Part shown: positions 1-12,100 of the stretch, piece by piece | How the letters are laid out: every line of letters begins with the position of its first letter | Position numbering within the stretch: the first letter of the stretch is position 1 | Assembly (NCBI GenBank): GCA_002189035.1 | Contig: CM007991.1 | Span: 4,588,001-4,652,000, forward strand | Reading direction: 5' to 3' | Source: Utricularia gibba | Taxonomy: Eukaryota > Streptophyta > Magnoliopsida > Lamiales > Lentibulariaceae | Length of the DNA stretch: 64,000 nucleotides | Translations under genes and position numbers: made by a program | The notes under the pieces: model-generated | Told to the model about the DNA's origin: nothing | Databases searched by the model: none | What the model saw: the letters and a program-made list of their open reading frames with translations, nothing else

Positions 1-87
1 TCTGCAGCAAGTAACCATCTGTAAAATCTACCTTATGATGTGCTCGTGCCAAAGTTGTTACATTAACTTCTCATGGTCTTGTTGCAG

Positions 88-610
88 AATATTGGATTAT
101 GAGCTGCTTGATCTCGAGATACCGACAATTGACATCGTGGGCAGGGTTATCCAGGCAGGGATTCCAGTTCTTGTTTACAGGTAATGCATCTCATGTTGCC
201 TGGAGCTTAGATTGAGAAATTCATCCCCCACATGATCCCTCAAACAAATGACAGTGGAGATCAAGATTCTGTTATACCCTTAACTGGGACTCGGAGACTG
301 GTGCATCGCCTGGCAAGACAGCTTAGACTGAGGACAAGCTCGCCCTATAGAGTGTGGTTTGCTGGGATGCAGGTAAGTTCACTGCAGATAGATGGATATT
401 AACAAAAAAAAAATCAAAATGAGGAGGAGGACTAAGTTATCTTCTGTTCGCATTCAGGTCGGCGGTTGGACGCAGGTCTATGGTAGCATCCTCTCCTTCG
501 CGACCATACGAGGAGCTTCCCACGAGGCCCCCTTTTCGCAACCTGAGAGATCTCTGGTGCTTTTCAAGTCCTTTTTGGAGGGGAAGCCTCTACCGGAACA
601 GTTTTCTTAG
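88..610 (+). CDS. SCPL45: Serine carboxypeptidase-like protein (SCPL45-type), 3' end only
   Basis: Last three exons of a secreted S10-family serine carboxypeptidase; the gene starts left of the window. Exons read as 88-180, 255-372 and 458-610 with GT-AG borders and a continuous frame; stop TAG at 608-610. The exons carry the family's C-terminal landmarks: YSGDQDSVIP, whose Asp is the second catalytic residue, VGGWTQVYG, and GASHEAPFSQP, whose His is the third. The catalytic Ser exon is outside the window. Wording around the His (SFATIRGASHEAPFSQPERS) fits the SCPL45 branch rather than the acyltransferase branch. The family hydrolyses C-terminal peptide bonds in the vacuole or apoplast. The stop lies only 174 bp from the stop of NXD1 on the other strand, so the two genes are tail to tail. 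Confidence 0.88.
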
Positions 611-784
611 AAGGCATCTGGTTTATCTGTTAGCCGATGATCAGTTATTTTATTTTCAATGATGAAGTTGTATGCCAAACAATGATCCTGTGCGTGAAAT
701 GAATGCCGGCCTCTTTGTTCCCAACCAAGTTTCGGTTTGGAACAACAGATAACAAGTTTGATATGAACGTTACCATTCAGTACG

Positions 785-2448
785 CTATTCAGAAACGACT
801 GTGGGAGCTTCAACCTTCATGATCAAAGATGTGAATTCCAAGGCGAGAAGGGGCTTTGAGAGCATGGCATTCATGCTGAGTTCTCTCTGTTCATCTAAAG
901 AGGCCTCAAAATCCGCCTTGGAAGTTGATGGATTAGAGACCTTAGCAAGTGGGGCAGCTCTCAATCTAAACGAGTAAAAAAATAAATGCTTGAAAGCAAA
1001 AAAAAAAAAAGAAAGCCAAGGCATGATAATATCATCAAACTCCATAGAGTAATTAGAAATGAACCTGCATTCAACCTGGCATGAGTATTTGAGAAGTTTC
1101 GGGTTGTGCACTGTGCGACCACTGGAGCCGAAAGCGGCTAAAATTGGTCATTTGAAATGTGGGGAAGTGGATAGCAAGCAGTCCAAAACAGAATGACGAG
1201 ATACCTAAAACTTGGAAGGGAGAACCTTAAGAGAGGTCCAAGCCAACCTTTAGAAGAGCTCTGAGGTGCTTCAGCTGTTCAGTGGTTATAAATAAATTAG
1301 CGTTAAAACAGAAGCAAACTCTCACGATATAGAACCTATCTGCCACTAAAACTGACCTGAAGAAGTCATTTTGATGTTACATAAGTCAAATGCGTTGTGA
1401 TCAATGATCTCCTTCACGTAGACATCCATAGAGTTCTTCACTGGAGTGGTATCCATGCCCATGTTGCTCCAAAAGCCTCCAAACCTTATTTTCTTTGTGT
1501 TAGCCTCTGTGGTGGTATTCTAAACAAACATGCTTCACGTTAGTTATTAGAAATCAGGCGCATTAGTATAGATGAGGGGGTTAAAGTAAGGCTAACCTTG
1601 GAGAAAATTGCAACTTGACTTGGAAGTCCAAACTCCTAATAAAGAAAACAACTATCAGTCTTCTACTAGAAGATGAAATCAGACCACCACAGGATTTCTG
1701 CTGGACATATTTTCAGCCTCTGTATTTGAAAAACTACCTTCTTTCCGTGAGCGCATGCTTTATCACTGCTCACAATTACTCGTGAAGCCCAACTATTCAA
1801 AACAATTTGAAGCGTTGTCCCATTTTGAGCATAGAAAAGGAAAATTTGACTAACTTGCAGACAACTTACGTGCAGGAAGTGGGTGGATTCCATACAGTTC
1901 CGGCTAGGATCACGAGCTGAAGAAAAGGAACAGGGTACAAAAAATGGTTACATAACCCCTAGACGAACCCATTTTAAGTCCTTGTGTGTTTAACGATCTG
2001 GAGAAACAATCTCAACAAACCAATTCACAACCTCGTCGAACTTCCCGACGGGGCTATCCTCATACTTAGCAAGAAAGAATCCTCCAAGTGTGTACCTAAG
2101 GGCACAGAAAAACGAGTTATATCCTACGAAAGCTAAGAACGGAAAATGGGAGTCCCGTGTGCGTAAAAAGCAGAATGCTACCCAAATGCCTCCACTAATC
2201 TGAACTCTTTGGGAATCAAAACACGAGCTGTCTCCGACTTGACGAGATGGAACTGGTATAAGGCACTGACACATGATCACGAACACTTTAAATTGGGCGT
2301 ACTGTGCTCTACTCCGACACTAATCATTTGAAGCACCATCAAATGGAATGGAATTCCCATTTACAAGGGATAATACTTGCCTGCCTTTAAACACCCATGG
2401 TGGTTTACCATATTCTAAAGATTGATTCTTCACATCCTCACTCGCCAT
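785..2448 (-). CDS. NXD1: Protein NEOXANTHIN-DEFICIENT 1 (NXD1)
   Basis: Ten exons on the minus strand: 2448-2381, 2265-2182, 2095-2032, 1916-1870, 1792-1738, 1635-1597, 1519-1357, 1274-1205, 1121-1065, 965-785. They sum to 828 nt, giving 275 residues with no frame break. Recognised from YGKPPWVFKG at the N-terminus, IPKEFRLVEAFGYTLGGFF, VWNPPTSC, FGLPSQVA and NPKLLKYSCQVECR. NXD1 is needed for neoxanthin accumulation in chloroplasts; its biochemical role is not settled and it is not an obvious enzyme. The start is the ATG at 2448, followed directly by the conserved N-terminus. Intron 1 has a GC donor (AG/GCAAGT at 2382-2375); the other introns are GT-AG. It is convergent with the carboxypeptidase gene and divergent from the ERF gene. 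Confidence 0.92.
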
Positions 2449-4458
2449 CTACCATAATAAAAGAAACGAGGTCGTTGACCATAATACAATTCATTCCGAA
2501 AAATCAAGTTTTCTTGACTTAATCAAATGACCCGAATGGCATAAGAAGCGTGAAAGCACAATCTTAGATAAAATCGAGAGCCACAAGGTAGAGAGCAACG
2601 CAAACACAGAGGACGCCAAACACATCGAAGCTTGTTTGTAAAATGAGAAATGGATGCGATCAGACACAAAAAGGGATTCAGCCTGCAGAAGATGCAGGTC
2701 AGAACAAAGCAAACCTTCTTAGCAGAAACCCAGATAACTCTCCCAAAGAGTGTTGGAGTTCAGTGAGTTCTCACAGTGGCGCAGACGCCAGAAAAAGTCA
2801 TAAATAAGATAGAGGGCCGGAAAGAGAAGCGACATCCATCCCCATCCCAGGGAGTAATTCGGCGCCAACTATGAACTGTGTATGCATCTAATCTCTTGAA
2901 CGTCAAGCATCCGCAGTTTCTCAGGAATACCAGCAATGCATCCAGTTCCCGATTCGTAGCCGATAATCAATAATCATAGAGCACCATGTGGGCCGGTCGA
3001 GCTTTAAATGAGCCTTGTCTGGGCCCACTGAAATCTTAGGCTTCTTTTCTTAAATAGGCTGATGGAAAGCAACGCTCGATTTTTACCTTAAAAAGTAGTT
3101 TCCTTGGAGAATTATGGCAGCTGCTCTTTCTTCACCACTGTCCTTTTTTTTCCCAAAAAGGCTCCTAACGAAAGTATGAGGTGGGCCGGCCGCAACATTT
3201 GCATATGGGCCTGCCTCATGCCCGAGTTTCTACCTGCCTCCTTGATTTCCTTCTTGCTGACTGACCCCGTTGATCGCTTTGGTACTCCATTTTCGTGTTC
3301 TCAAGCCATGGAGGGACAGAGCAGAAGAGCTTCAAGGTTTTGGGTGACATCTTGAGAATGTATAGGGCTTATGTAGCTACAGAAAACGTCTTCTGTAATG
3401 GAGGACTCTCCAACACCTGCCGTGTTTTAGGGAGGATTGTGTGTTTGTGTGTGTGAACAGTGTTGCTAATAGGAGACATAATCCGATGTCTGAATGCTGT
3501 CGTCAAGGCTGGCGTAAGCGTATCTGCTGAGCTTCACGTAACTCGGGTTTACTGCTCCGCCGACGGCGGCATTGTCAGTGTGTATGCTAAATGAAATCCG
3601 CGGCACACCCACTGCAGAGGCGGCTACCTCTAATGCACGCCTGCTTCTCTGCTGAGCTTCACTAGGGCTTTCAGCTTCGGCCTATGCTTGCACGCTACAT
3701 GATGAAAAAGGACTTCTCAAGCATGATAACATAAACTATTTTCCCCCAGCTTATTTACTTTGGATTGCAAAAGTGTAAAAGCAGGGATGGTCGATGCCGA
3801 ATGTCCCAATTCTAATTCCAACTCCAATCCCGAGGAGTGAAGTGAGCTGGGGGCATGTGAAGCCTGAGCAAGAAGGTGACTTTTTCCCCACCCTCGTCGT
3901 CCTAATGTTATGGCACGCTACTCGAGGGTCTCTGGTTTTCCTTTCGTTTCGGCTGGCATTACATAACGCTGATTAGCAGTAGTCCTGATCGGGCAGAAGA
4001 ACGGTTTTAAAAGAGAATCGAATCCCCAATCCTCTAAGTTTTCTTGCGAGGCGCCCTCCCATATCTGTGTCCTTTCCTGGGTCCGTTGTCCCGCTCGAGT
4101 CAGCGTCCACATTCATGTCGGGTGCGTCTCTGTCTCAGAGAGCTTTACCAACCCGGTGGTCAGTAGTGGACCATACATACTCAAAATCCAACTAACTACC
4201 GCCACCATAAACCAAGATCTCAATCGTGTCAATGGAGTAACACTGTACAACGAACAATATTAAATTTATATGTGAGTGAAACTTATGGAGCAATAACAAT
4301 GTGTTTGATCGGAATTTGGTGGTGAAAATGGTGGCATGCAGTACTCGGAGTAGCTCTTTTAATCGTTCTTATCTTTGTTCCTTTGTTGTCCCCATGGTAT
4401 CTTTGTTTTGCCTCTAGGTTCTGACCATTCCCACTTCTTTATTCCCCACCTCTTCTTC
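2449..4458. other. Divergent intergenic region between NXD1 and ERF
   Basis: No credible coding exon on either strand. The part next to 2448 should hold the NXD1 leader and promoter, reading leftward; the right end holds the ERF promoter. A short GT-rich run is at 3438-3456. The ORFs here (83 aa at 3104, 60 aa at 3794) show no family motif and no splice partner. Confidence 0.6.
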
Positions 4459-4467
4459 TATATAAAG
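4459..4467 (+). promoter_or_regulatory. TATA box of the ERF gene
   Basis: TATATAAAG lies 35 bp before the ATG at 4502. With the usual spacing, transcription would start near 4490 and leave a very short leader. This is inferred from sequence only. Confidence 0.6.
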
Positions 4468-4501
4468 TGGGTGACATATTCAGATCTACCACCAGAAGGA
4501 G

Positions 4502-5161
4502 ATGGCTACTCAGCAGACTGAGCTTCAATTCGGTACTTCTGAGGTTTTCTCCACGTTTAAGTGAATTGGATTTCTGGTTTTTCAGCTCGTGAATTTTGTT
4601 GAGCAGGGACAGGGAGAAAGCCGCACTACCGGGGAGTGAGGCAGAGGCCGTGGGGCAAGTGGGCTGCAGAAATACGTGACCCCAAGAAAGCAGCTCGTGT
4701 CTGGCTTGGAACCTTCGATACCGCTGAGGATGCGGCGCTCGCCTACGACGACGCTGCCCTTAAATTCAAAGGCTCCAAAGCTAAGCTCAACTTCCCGGAA
4801 CGAGTGGTTCAGGGCAAAACAGAGCTTAAATACTTCTTCCCGACCAGTTCTTCGTCACCCTCATCATTCACCACCAGCAGCGGTTCCGATGCATTTTCGT
4901 TGTGCGACTCTTTCCCTGGGCTTGAGCAGTACGCCCAGCTCCTACGTAGCACTGATGCCGAGTTCCCTCGTATCACCTCTGCCCTTTACGGTAGCCGCTG
5001 ATATTAACACCATTGCATCCTTCACATACATGCACAAGACTCATATCTTCAAAATTGCTTGTCTTGTGTTTCCAGGTTCGATTTTGGGGCACGAGGAAGT
5101 TCAAGGTGGGTTTGACTTGGAGGATGGGTTGGGAGTCTATTCCAGCTTCTATGGGGAGTAG
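4502..5161 (+). CDS. AP2/ERF-domain transcription factor (ERF subfamily, small)
   Basis: Exon 1 is 4502-4532 (10 codons plus one base), exon 2 starts at 4607. The AP2 domain begins about residue 16 ([20 protein letters not shown]) and ends near [17 protein letters not shown] with Ala and Asp at the diagnostic positions marks the ERF rather than DREB type. Exon 2 can run to a TGA at 4999-5001 (about 141 aa), or be spliced 4990/5076 to a third exon ending at 5159-5161. The spliced form is in frame, gives 166 aa and ends in an acidic, aromatic tail ([16 protein letters not shown]) like the C-termini of group X ERFs, so I prefer it. ERFs bind GCC-box promoters in the nucleus. The almost absent N-terminal extension is unusual. 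Confidence 0.85.
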
Positions 5162-5881
5162 TAGTTGGAGTACATGAAATATGAATCCAGAAGATGCGTG
5201 TGTGTGTGTTCTTTGCATGGAAGTTGTAGCATCCCTACCCCCTCTTGGGCTTCCTGCTCGCTCACTCTTTCCTCCCGTCGAGTTTTCTGCTGCTCCTTCC
5301 GCAGTATTTGAGTGGTCGACATCACATACGCTGTTGGTATCTAATCTATTAAACCAGATTCTCCTGTTTATCTCAAACGGCGTGGAGTTGAAGTTAGTTT
5401 TACAATGTTGCTTCGAATTTGGGTTTAGTGGGATCAACCTTCCACTCTTTTGCTCGCAACACCAAACCCCCAGAATTAATTTAAGCGTCCCCTTCGGAAC
5501 TGGATTGAATGAATGTACTCGCTCGCACTGAGTATGCAAATCGCGTACAATTTGCAGTCCGTCTGGTCAGAAATCACGGCCGATGGCATCAATTCTACTT
5601 GCCACCGTCAAGCCTTTCGGCTGTACTAACTACTACCGGAGAACAATTTCTTGGCCCATTTTTTCGGGCTGAACTGCAATTTACTGGGCTTCATCGGTTC
5701 GTTTCAGAGCCCGGCCCTGAATACTAAAGTCATATTTCCCCGAGGATGACGCAGGGTCACCAAAAATCCTCCTTCTGGAGGGGAATCCAGCGAGAGGGAA
5801 GCGAAGGTCCTTTCCCTCAAACCTCTCCTCGTACATTTTATCCATTTCAAACAAGAGTCGCAAATCTGCGGTGGTTTGAGG
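5162..5881. other. Gap between ERF and Rieske genes
   Basis: Holds the ERF 3' untranslated region and the Rieske promoter and leader. Long open frames on both strands (for example the minus-strand ones at 4973-5539 and 5681-6067) have no recognisable domain and overlap real exons in antisense. I see no extra gene. Confidence 0.55.
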
Positions 5882-7059
5882 ATGCTGAGAGTAGTTGGGA
5901 GGAGGCTGTCTTCCCTTAAATGGGGCTCTCTCCAGGGCTCGCCTGCGGCTTTCGTAGCTGCGGCCAGAAGCCCTTGCCTCGCACCGGATTATACCTCTGG
6001 CACATCTGATGGGTCGATGGGTTCCGCCAATCGCCCATTTTTCATCATGGCTTCCCACCCTGATCAAATCAGAGGTTTGCTGGCTGCCTATTTTTTGTAT
6101 TAGGGCTATTTCTTCGAGTTTCTGTACGCGACGAATCTCTTCGTTTCGGGCGGAATTATTCTTTCATTGTTTTCGATAACTCCATGGATGATTTGACGAC
6201 TTGTATTCCTTCCTGTGAATTGCATACAATATGGTAATCCTTACTGCAGCTTGAAACGTGCCAACCTTGGAGCCATGTGGTTTTTCAACTTTTTATATGC
6301 GATCGATGGTTTTATTCTTCCAGTTTCCATTGGATTGCTCAGAGTCTGCTGTTACTGCTTACACCTACTGCACTTTTTTTCAGCAAACCTGTTGCATATT
6401 TTTTAGGTTTCAGTTCTGGTGCCATTGCACCAGGGCAAGATGGGGAAGAAACTGGATTGATTTCGGAAATCCCTGCTACGGTCGCAGCTATTAAGAATCC
6501 CAGTTCGAAGATTGTGTATGATGAGCACAACCACGAGCGTTACCCAGTGGGTGATCCAAGCAAACGGGCGTTTGCTTATTTTGTTTTGACTGGGGGAAGG
6601 TTTGTGTATGCATCATTGGCGCGCCTCTTGATACTCAAGTTTGTTCTGAGCATGTCGGCCAGCAAAGACGTCCTGGCTCTTGCTTCTCTTGAGGTCGACC
6701 TGTCGAGCATAGAACCTGGAGCTACTGTCACAGTCAAGTGGCGTGGGAAGCCAGTCTTCATCAGACGTCGAACCGAGGATGACATTAAGCTGGCGAATAG
6801 TGTGGACGTTGCGTCATTGCGTGATCCGCAGGAGGATGGCGTCAGGGTCAAGAATCCAGAATGGCTTGTGGTGGTGGGTGTGTGCACCCACCTGGGGTGC
6901 ATTCCCTTGCCAAATGCAGGTGACTTTGGTGGTTGGTTTTGCCCCTGTCATGGATCGCACTACGATATCTCCGGCAGGATTCGCAAAGGGCCGGCGCCGT
7001 ACAACCTGGAGGTTCCGACCTACACTTTCTTGGATGAAAACAAGCTGTTGATTGGTTGA
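5882..7059 (+). CDS. UCR1: Mitochondrial cytochrome bc1 complex Rieske iron-sulfur subunit
   Basis: Two exons, 5882-6074 and 6407-7059, total 846 nt (281 aa), joined phase 1. The Rieske protein carries electrons from ubiquinol to cytochrome c1 in complex III of the inner mitochondrial membrane. The first exon encodes a basic, Ser/Ala-rich presequence ([16 protein letters not shown]) typical of mitochondrial import. Exon 2 has the single membrane anchor around [20 protein letters not shown], then the 2Fe-2S ligands in CTHLGC (Cys, His) and CPCHGSHYD (Cys, His). The disulfide cysteines of these boxes are present, and the domain closes with [12 protein letters not shown]. Start: the first in-frame ATG is 5882. 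Nothing looks broken. Confidence 0.96.
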
Positions 7060-7429
7060 TCATGATGACATTGAGGAAGATGAACCTGTGGATCCATTTG
7101 CTATACCCTCTGCTATGGTGAGACTACTGTTGGTGATTCTGTGCCTCCAAGGCTTGACACGGCGCAGCTGGCTCTGTTCCGAATAATGCACCATAACTTT
7201 GCTTGTGTGTTTTTGCCTGCATTAATGAAATAACGCTTGCTCGCTACAGATATGAAAGTCTGCGATTGGTAATCCGATATTTGAGATATAACTTTAGGGT
7301 TGGGATCGGTTCGAACCACCCAAACCGTTTGGGTACCATTGGTTTCAAGCATTTTGAATTGTTGGTTTAATTGGTTCTAAATCAGTTCTGACCCTTGAAA
7401 TCGTTATTTCTAAAATCTAAATCATTTAT
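7060..7429. other. Rieske 3' untranslated and spacer sequence
   Basis: Contains the 3' untranslated region of the Rieske gene and a short unique spacer before AT-rich repeat sequence begins. No gene seen. Confidence 0.5.
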
Positions 7430-8060
7430 AATGTGACTCTTTAATTTAAAAGAAATTAACAATCTATGAATATAGAGTAAAATTAGTACTTAGAAAATAA
7501 CTTATTCAAACCTATCATTAAGAGAATAAATATTTTGTAATTAGACTATAAAGAATTGGAGAAAATAGAAGTCATACATTAGAACAAAAAGGAATTAAAA
7601 GTAATAATAATTGACACCACAAACTCAAAAACTTAATAAATTAACAATGTTGAAACATTCAAAAAAAAAGAAAATTTATCATTAGATTTATAAAATAAGC
7701 CAAATATCTCATAAAAAGTATATTTCAAAAGTATTTATAATTTAAGATTGTACTCTAACATTATTAAATTCAAACGAAATAAAATGAAGAATCCATCAAA
7801 TTCAATAATACCTATAAAAAAATGAAGACACATTTTGGGGTTTAAGGTAGATCTACTTTTAATTAATTGAATTCTTCTGATTGCAAGATTTGAAGCTTAA
7901 ATTTGATTACAACATTATTGAATAAAAACTTAAATTTAGCTTCAATTTTCTTAATTTTAATCTTTGTAATTATTTTAAATGAAATGATTTTATTATCAAA
8001 TATTTTAATCTTTGATCAATTAGAACCACTCGAAATAAATTTTTTCATTCCAAAAATTTA
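7430..8060 (-). mobile_element. Strongly decayed Gypsy 3' end (LTR plus end of pol)
   Basis: The stretch can be aligned by eye with 19,774-20,402 and 61,753-62,325. All start with TGATGTGAC-like sequence, share the same order of blocks, and continue into the region that encodes the C-terminus of the Gypsy polyprotein in the right-edge copy. Here most cytosines of the better copies are replaced by T (and G by A), so no reading frame survives. Orientation follows the intact copy, which reads on the minus strand. It sits between the Rieske and S27 genes, ending about 230 bp before the S27 start codon. Confidence 0.7.
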
Positions 8061-8153
8061 TCATCAAATCCGTGTCGTTGTGGTTTTGATTTTGGTTTGG
8101 AACCGAAAATTGAGAAGGTGAGGCTCAGAGGGTGATCCGGCAAGTCTTGTAGT

Positions 8154-8159
8154 TGGGCC
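8154..8159 (+). promoter_or_regulatory. Site II element (TGGGCC) of the S27 gene
   Basis: TGGGCC 128 bp upstream of the start codon, followed at about 8212 by AAGCCCTAG, close to a telo-box. Site II plus telo-box pairs are typical of plant ribosomal protein promoters. Function here is inferred. Confidence 0.5.
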
Positions 8160-8286
8160 AAAGAATCGGAATCCTGCCCACTATTTTTTCATATAAAATC
8201 GGAATCCCGCAAGCCCTAGATTTTCATCTGCTTGGGTCTCTCGAGCTCCGTCGTACGTTGTGAGCCGCCTGCACTCAGAATCCAGA

Positions 8287-8821
<535 letters not shown>

Positions 8822-9116
8822 TTCACCTCGTTTCACCGTAGCCTCTCTTGTCTTCGTTTCACCTCGTTCTGTCCTGGGTTATGTGAACCATGTGATTATC
8901 ATTTGAAATTGATGAGAGCCCCCAGGTATATTTATTATCAGGAATTGGATGGGAAAAAAGGAAGCTTCTTTATAGCGAAAGAAAGAAAAAGTCTACTACG
9001 CAGGGCTGGTGGCTGTTTCCAAACAGCACATCCCGGCCCCAGCCATGAACCTAACAACACCTGATGTATGTACTCCTCAAGGGTGAACCCTATTTACAGA
9101 GCAGGGAAATGGTTAT

Positions 9117-12100
9117 TCAAAACTCCGGCTGCTCGGATTTCACAAGAACCGGGGATGATGATGTGCAGCTTCCTCCGTTTTGAACGCAGAGGCTGTTAGC
9201 AACCACGGAATCCGACACCAGGCCAACATCAACGTTATCAAAATTGAGAGCTCCCCTGAGCTTCCGCGTTCTGTGAAACAGGGGGAGGAAAAAATGGGAG
9301 TTCTGCTCATTTGATTGAAAATGTATGCTTAATAAGTTACCCGTTCAACCGGTTGTTGATAACCGTGAGGTCTTTAGAAGGGCTCTGGTAGGCACGAGTG
9401 CTTTCCCCAACGCAGGCATAAAAGCTTTTTGAGCTATGTGAAATGAGCGTATCCATCTGCAACATTTGTGCCACCCGATCAGTGAGTGTAGCTAAAGATG
9501 CTGCTATGCGCGAAAAAGCCAAAAGCAATGAACACTACACTACACACATCGAACATACGAGCTGGAAGACAAGTGATGCCGTCTAACATAATGATGCATT
9601 GGTCCATGGATTTAGAAGTAAACGCATGAAGAAAGTCAGGAGGGAAGAGTTTCATGCCTTGGATGTCCTCAATGGGGAGACATAGACGTTATGAACTGCA
9701 GAGACTTTCTTGGGAGACATGTCTGGGATAACTGGAAAGGTTGTTTTTGGTGATGCTGGACTTCCGCCTACTCGGTCAGGAAATCCATGGATTAGTTCTT
9801 TGAGTTGGTTGAACAATAAACACGCTAAGCGCACATACCATCAAAATTGCTCCTTCCATCTCCGCCAACACCGCCCCTCTGTGGTGATCCAGATGGGGCA
9901 ACCTCAACCAGGAGAGGCTTCACAGCAGGAACAAATACTTCATTGTAAAACGTGATGATATCAACATGGTCTGAACCATTTTTCTGACACACAGCAAAAC
10001 AAGAAGATGAACCTAGCGATATCAAATAATTTTTTTAAACAGGAAAAATAACATAAGCCATATACCCACCCCATCACGGTAATGAGCTGTACGGTCGACG
10101 TAGACGCTACGGAAAACTTGAGGCTTGCAGTGTGGCTGCTTTCTATAGTTAAAAATTATTTCTTTGAAAGTGAGCGGAATCTGGGAAATCTGCAAAAACA
10201 TAAAGCACATGAGAGGGCAGGCCAGCAAAAAACAAGAATCTCAGGGAACCGAAGGATCTGAATGAACCTTGGCAACGCCATAAAAGGAGCAGAGAATAAT
10301 CTGATCAATGTGGCGGTTAAAAAACAAAGATGTACGCTGACCAAGGATCTTCTGAAAAAGACAATAAATACATTCTTTCATCTGGGGTGAAAGCTGCAGC
10401 CTTTCAACCATGCCATTGATTCTGACGGCAGCTAATTTCGCAATCTAAACACAGAAAAAGTAGTTAAGAATAGTTTAAGAATGCAAAAAAATAAGGGGAA
10501 CGTGGAGCGAACTGAGCTTCATCATTGGAAGTTAAGCGACCGATATTATTTTCATAATGACTGAAGTATGATTTGATGTAGCGTGTACCTTGCTGAAGAA
10601 CACGTTGACTGCTGTCTCAGCACACGTTTCCCCTGCACCGCCTGGATTTGGTCTCGTAGGACTGGGGAAAAAAAAATTAAATTGAATATAAGATTTCAAA
10701 AAGCCACCCCAAATAATGTGTGTTTTCACGGGTTACCTTGCGAAAGCAGACTGTAACACATGTGGCGGGAACTTGGACTTCAGGTTATTAGGAACCAACA
10801 GGCGATCCTTCACCGGTGAAGTGAAAGAAGTCCTGTCCACTAATGCACTTCGTTGCTCTGTGCACACTCTTTTTGGAGAGTGAATATCAACATTGTGACC
10901 TGAAAGAATGATCATACACATAAAATGGAGCAGAGAATATGATGTCACCAAAATGGAAGGTTTTGCGTGTGCAGAAGATCCATTCGATTTCTAGTTTCGA
11001 GAAACAATCTTCTTTAAAGATCAATAGAAAGTGCAAATACTTATATACCATTTATTTCCTGCTTCATAACAGATTGCATGTTGGGTACAACTCCAGATGA
11101 CGTGCTTGTATGCATAGCAATTGCATCCAAAGATGGCATTGGTTCCGCCAACAAGCCAAGGCGGTTTATTTCACTTGATAGAGCTGGCCTGGCCACCGTC
11201 AAGGAATTGAACATTGAAGAACCTTTTTCCCAGACCATACTCTCCAAAAGCCGTTCCTCAAGAGAATTTAAATGTCTTCTAAGTTCCCTTGGCAAACTTT
11301 CTTCATGTCTGATGAAGCTCTCAATCACCTTGCTTAGATCAAAAGCTGTTATTCCTGTCTTCTCCAAAACTGATGGAAACAACATTGTTACTGTCTTATG
11401 AGTGGCAAGAACAAGTTCAGCAGAGCAGGCTAGCATGCATCTGTGAAACCTCTCATTCGTCAGCAAAGAAGTCAAATTGTTGACGTGCAAAATCTGGGAC
11501 TCTGCTGAACAGATTGCCTGCAAAACCTTGTAGTAGAGTTTCACTGTCTCCATTCGACGCTGCTCTGCCCATATGTTATCCATCAGACTTGCTTTCTGGC
11601 CAGGAACACCACTGGGAAAGATGGCCTCAAGAATTATTTGGGCCCTTCTAGTGACACTGGAAGCAACATCTCGGTCACAAGACGTTAGGAATCTCTCTAA
11701 CACAGGTGATGGTCTAGGCGAAAGTGGAGCTATCACTGTCCTGAGCCATTTTGCAGTTGTCATAGTTGTGCTGATAGGAGTAGCCGATACCTTAGACAAT
11801 CCAACTGTAATTCCATTCAAATGCCTTTTAGGGGAGAGATAAGAGAATGACGGCCTGGCTGCTGTCTTTACTGGAGAGTATAAAGCTTCCACCTTCCTCT
11901 GCGGCATAGAAAGATATGTTTTGGAGCAGCAGCAGGAGCAGCTCGTATAGTTACAAAAGAATGCAAATAACGCCAAAATCAAACCTTATCCGCAATGCCA
12001 TTTGCAACCACAGGTTCAGTAGATAAACTTCCAGAACCCAGAAAACTCTCATTGTCATCAATGAAAATCCTCTCATCCAATCTGCAGTCACTATGAATCA

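Noticed and set aside
4676-5161. 161-aa frame overlapping the ERF gene
   Set aside because: Its first part is a shadow frame of the AP2 exon; only its last 28 codons look real, as a spliced third exon.
4973-5539. 188-aa minus-strand frame over the ERF 3' end
   Set aside because: Antisense to the ERF tail, no domain, low-complexity composition; an open frame by chance.
5681-6067. 128-aa minus-strand frame
   Set aside because: Antisense to the Rieske presequence exon and its leader; no motif.
9652-9654. TGA as the natural stop of RBR
   Set aside because: Two further exons encode conserved RBR C-terminal sequence in the right phase, so the gene continues past it.
10061-10070. Alternative donor GTATAT for RBR exon 13
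   Set aside because: It would put the next exon out of phase; the GGG/GTGGGT donor keeps the frame.
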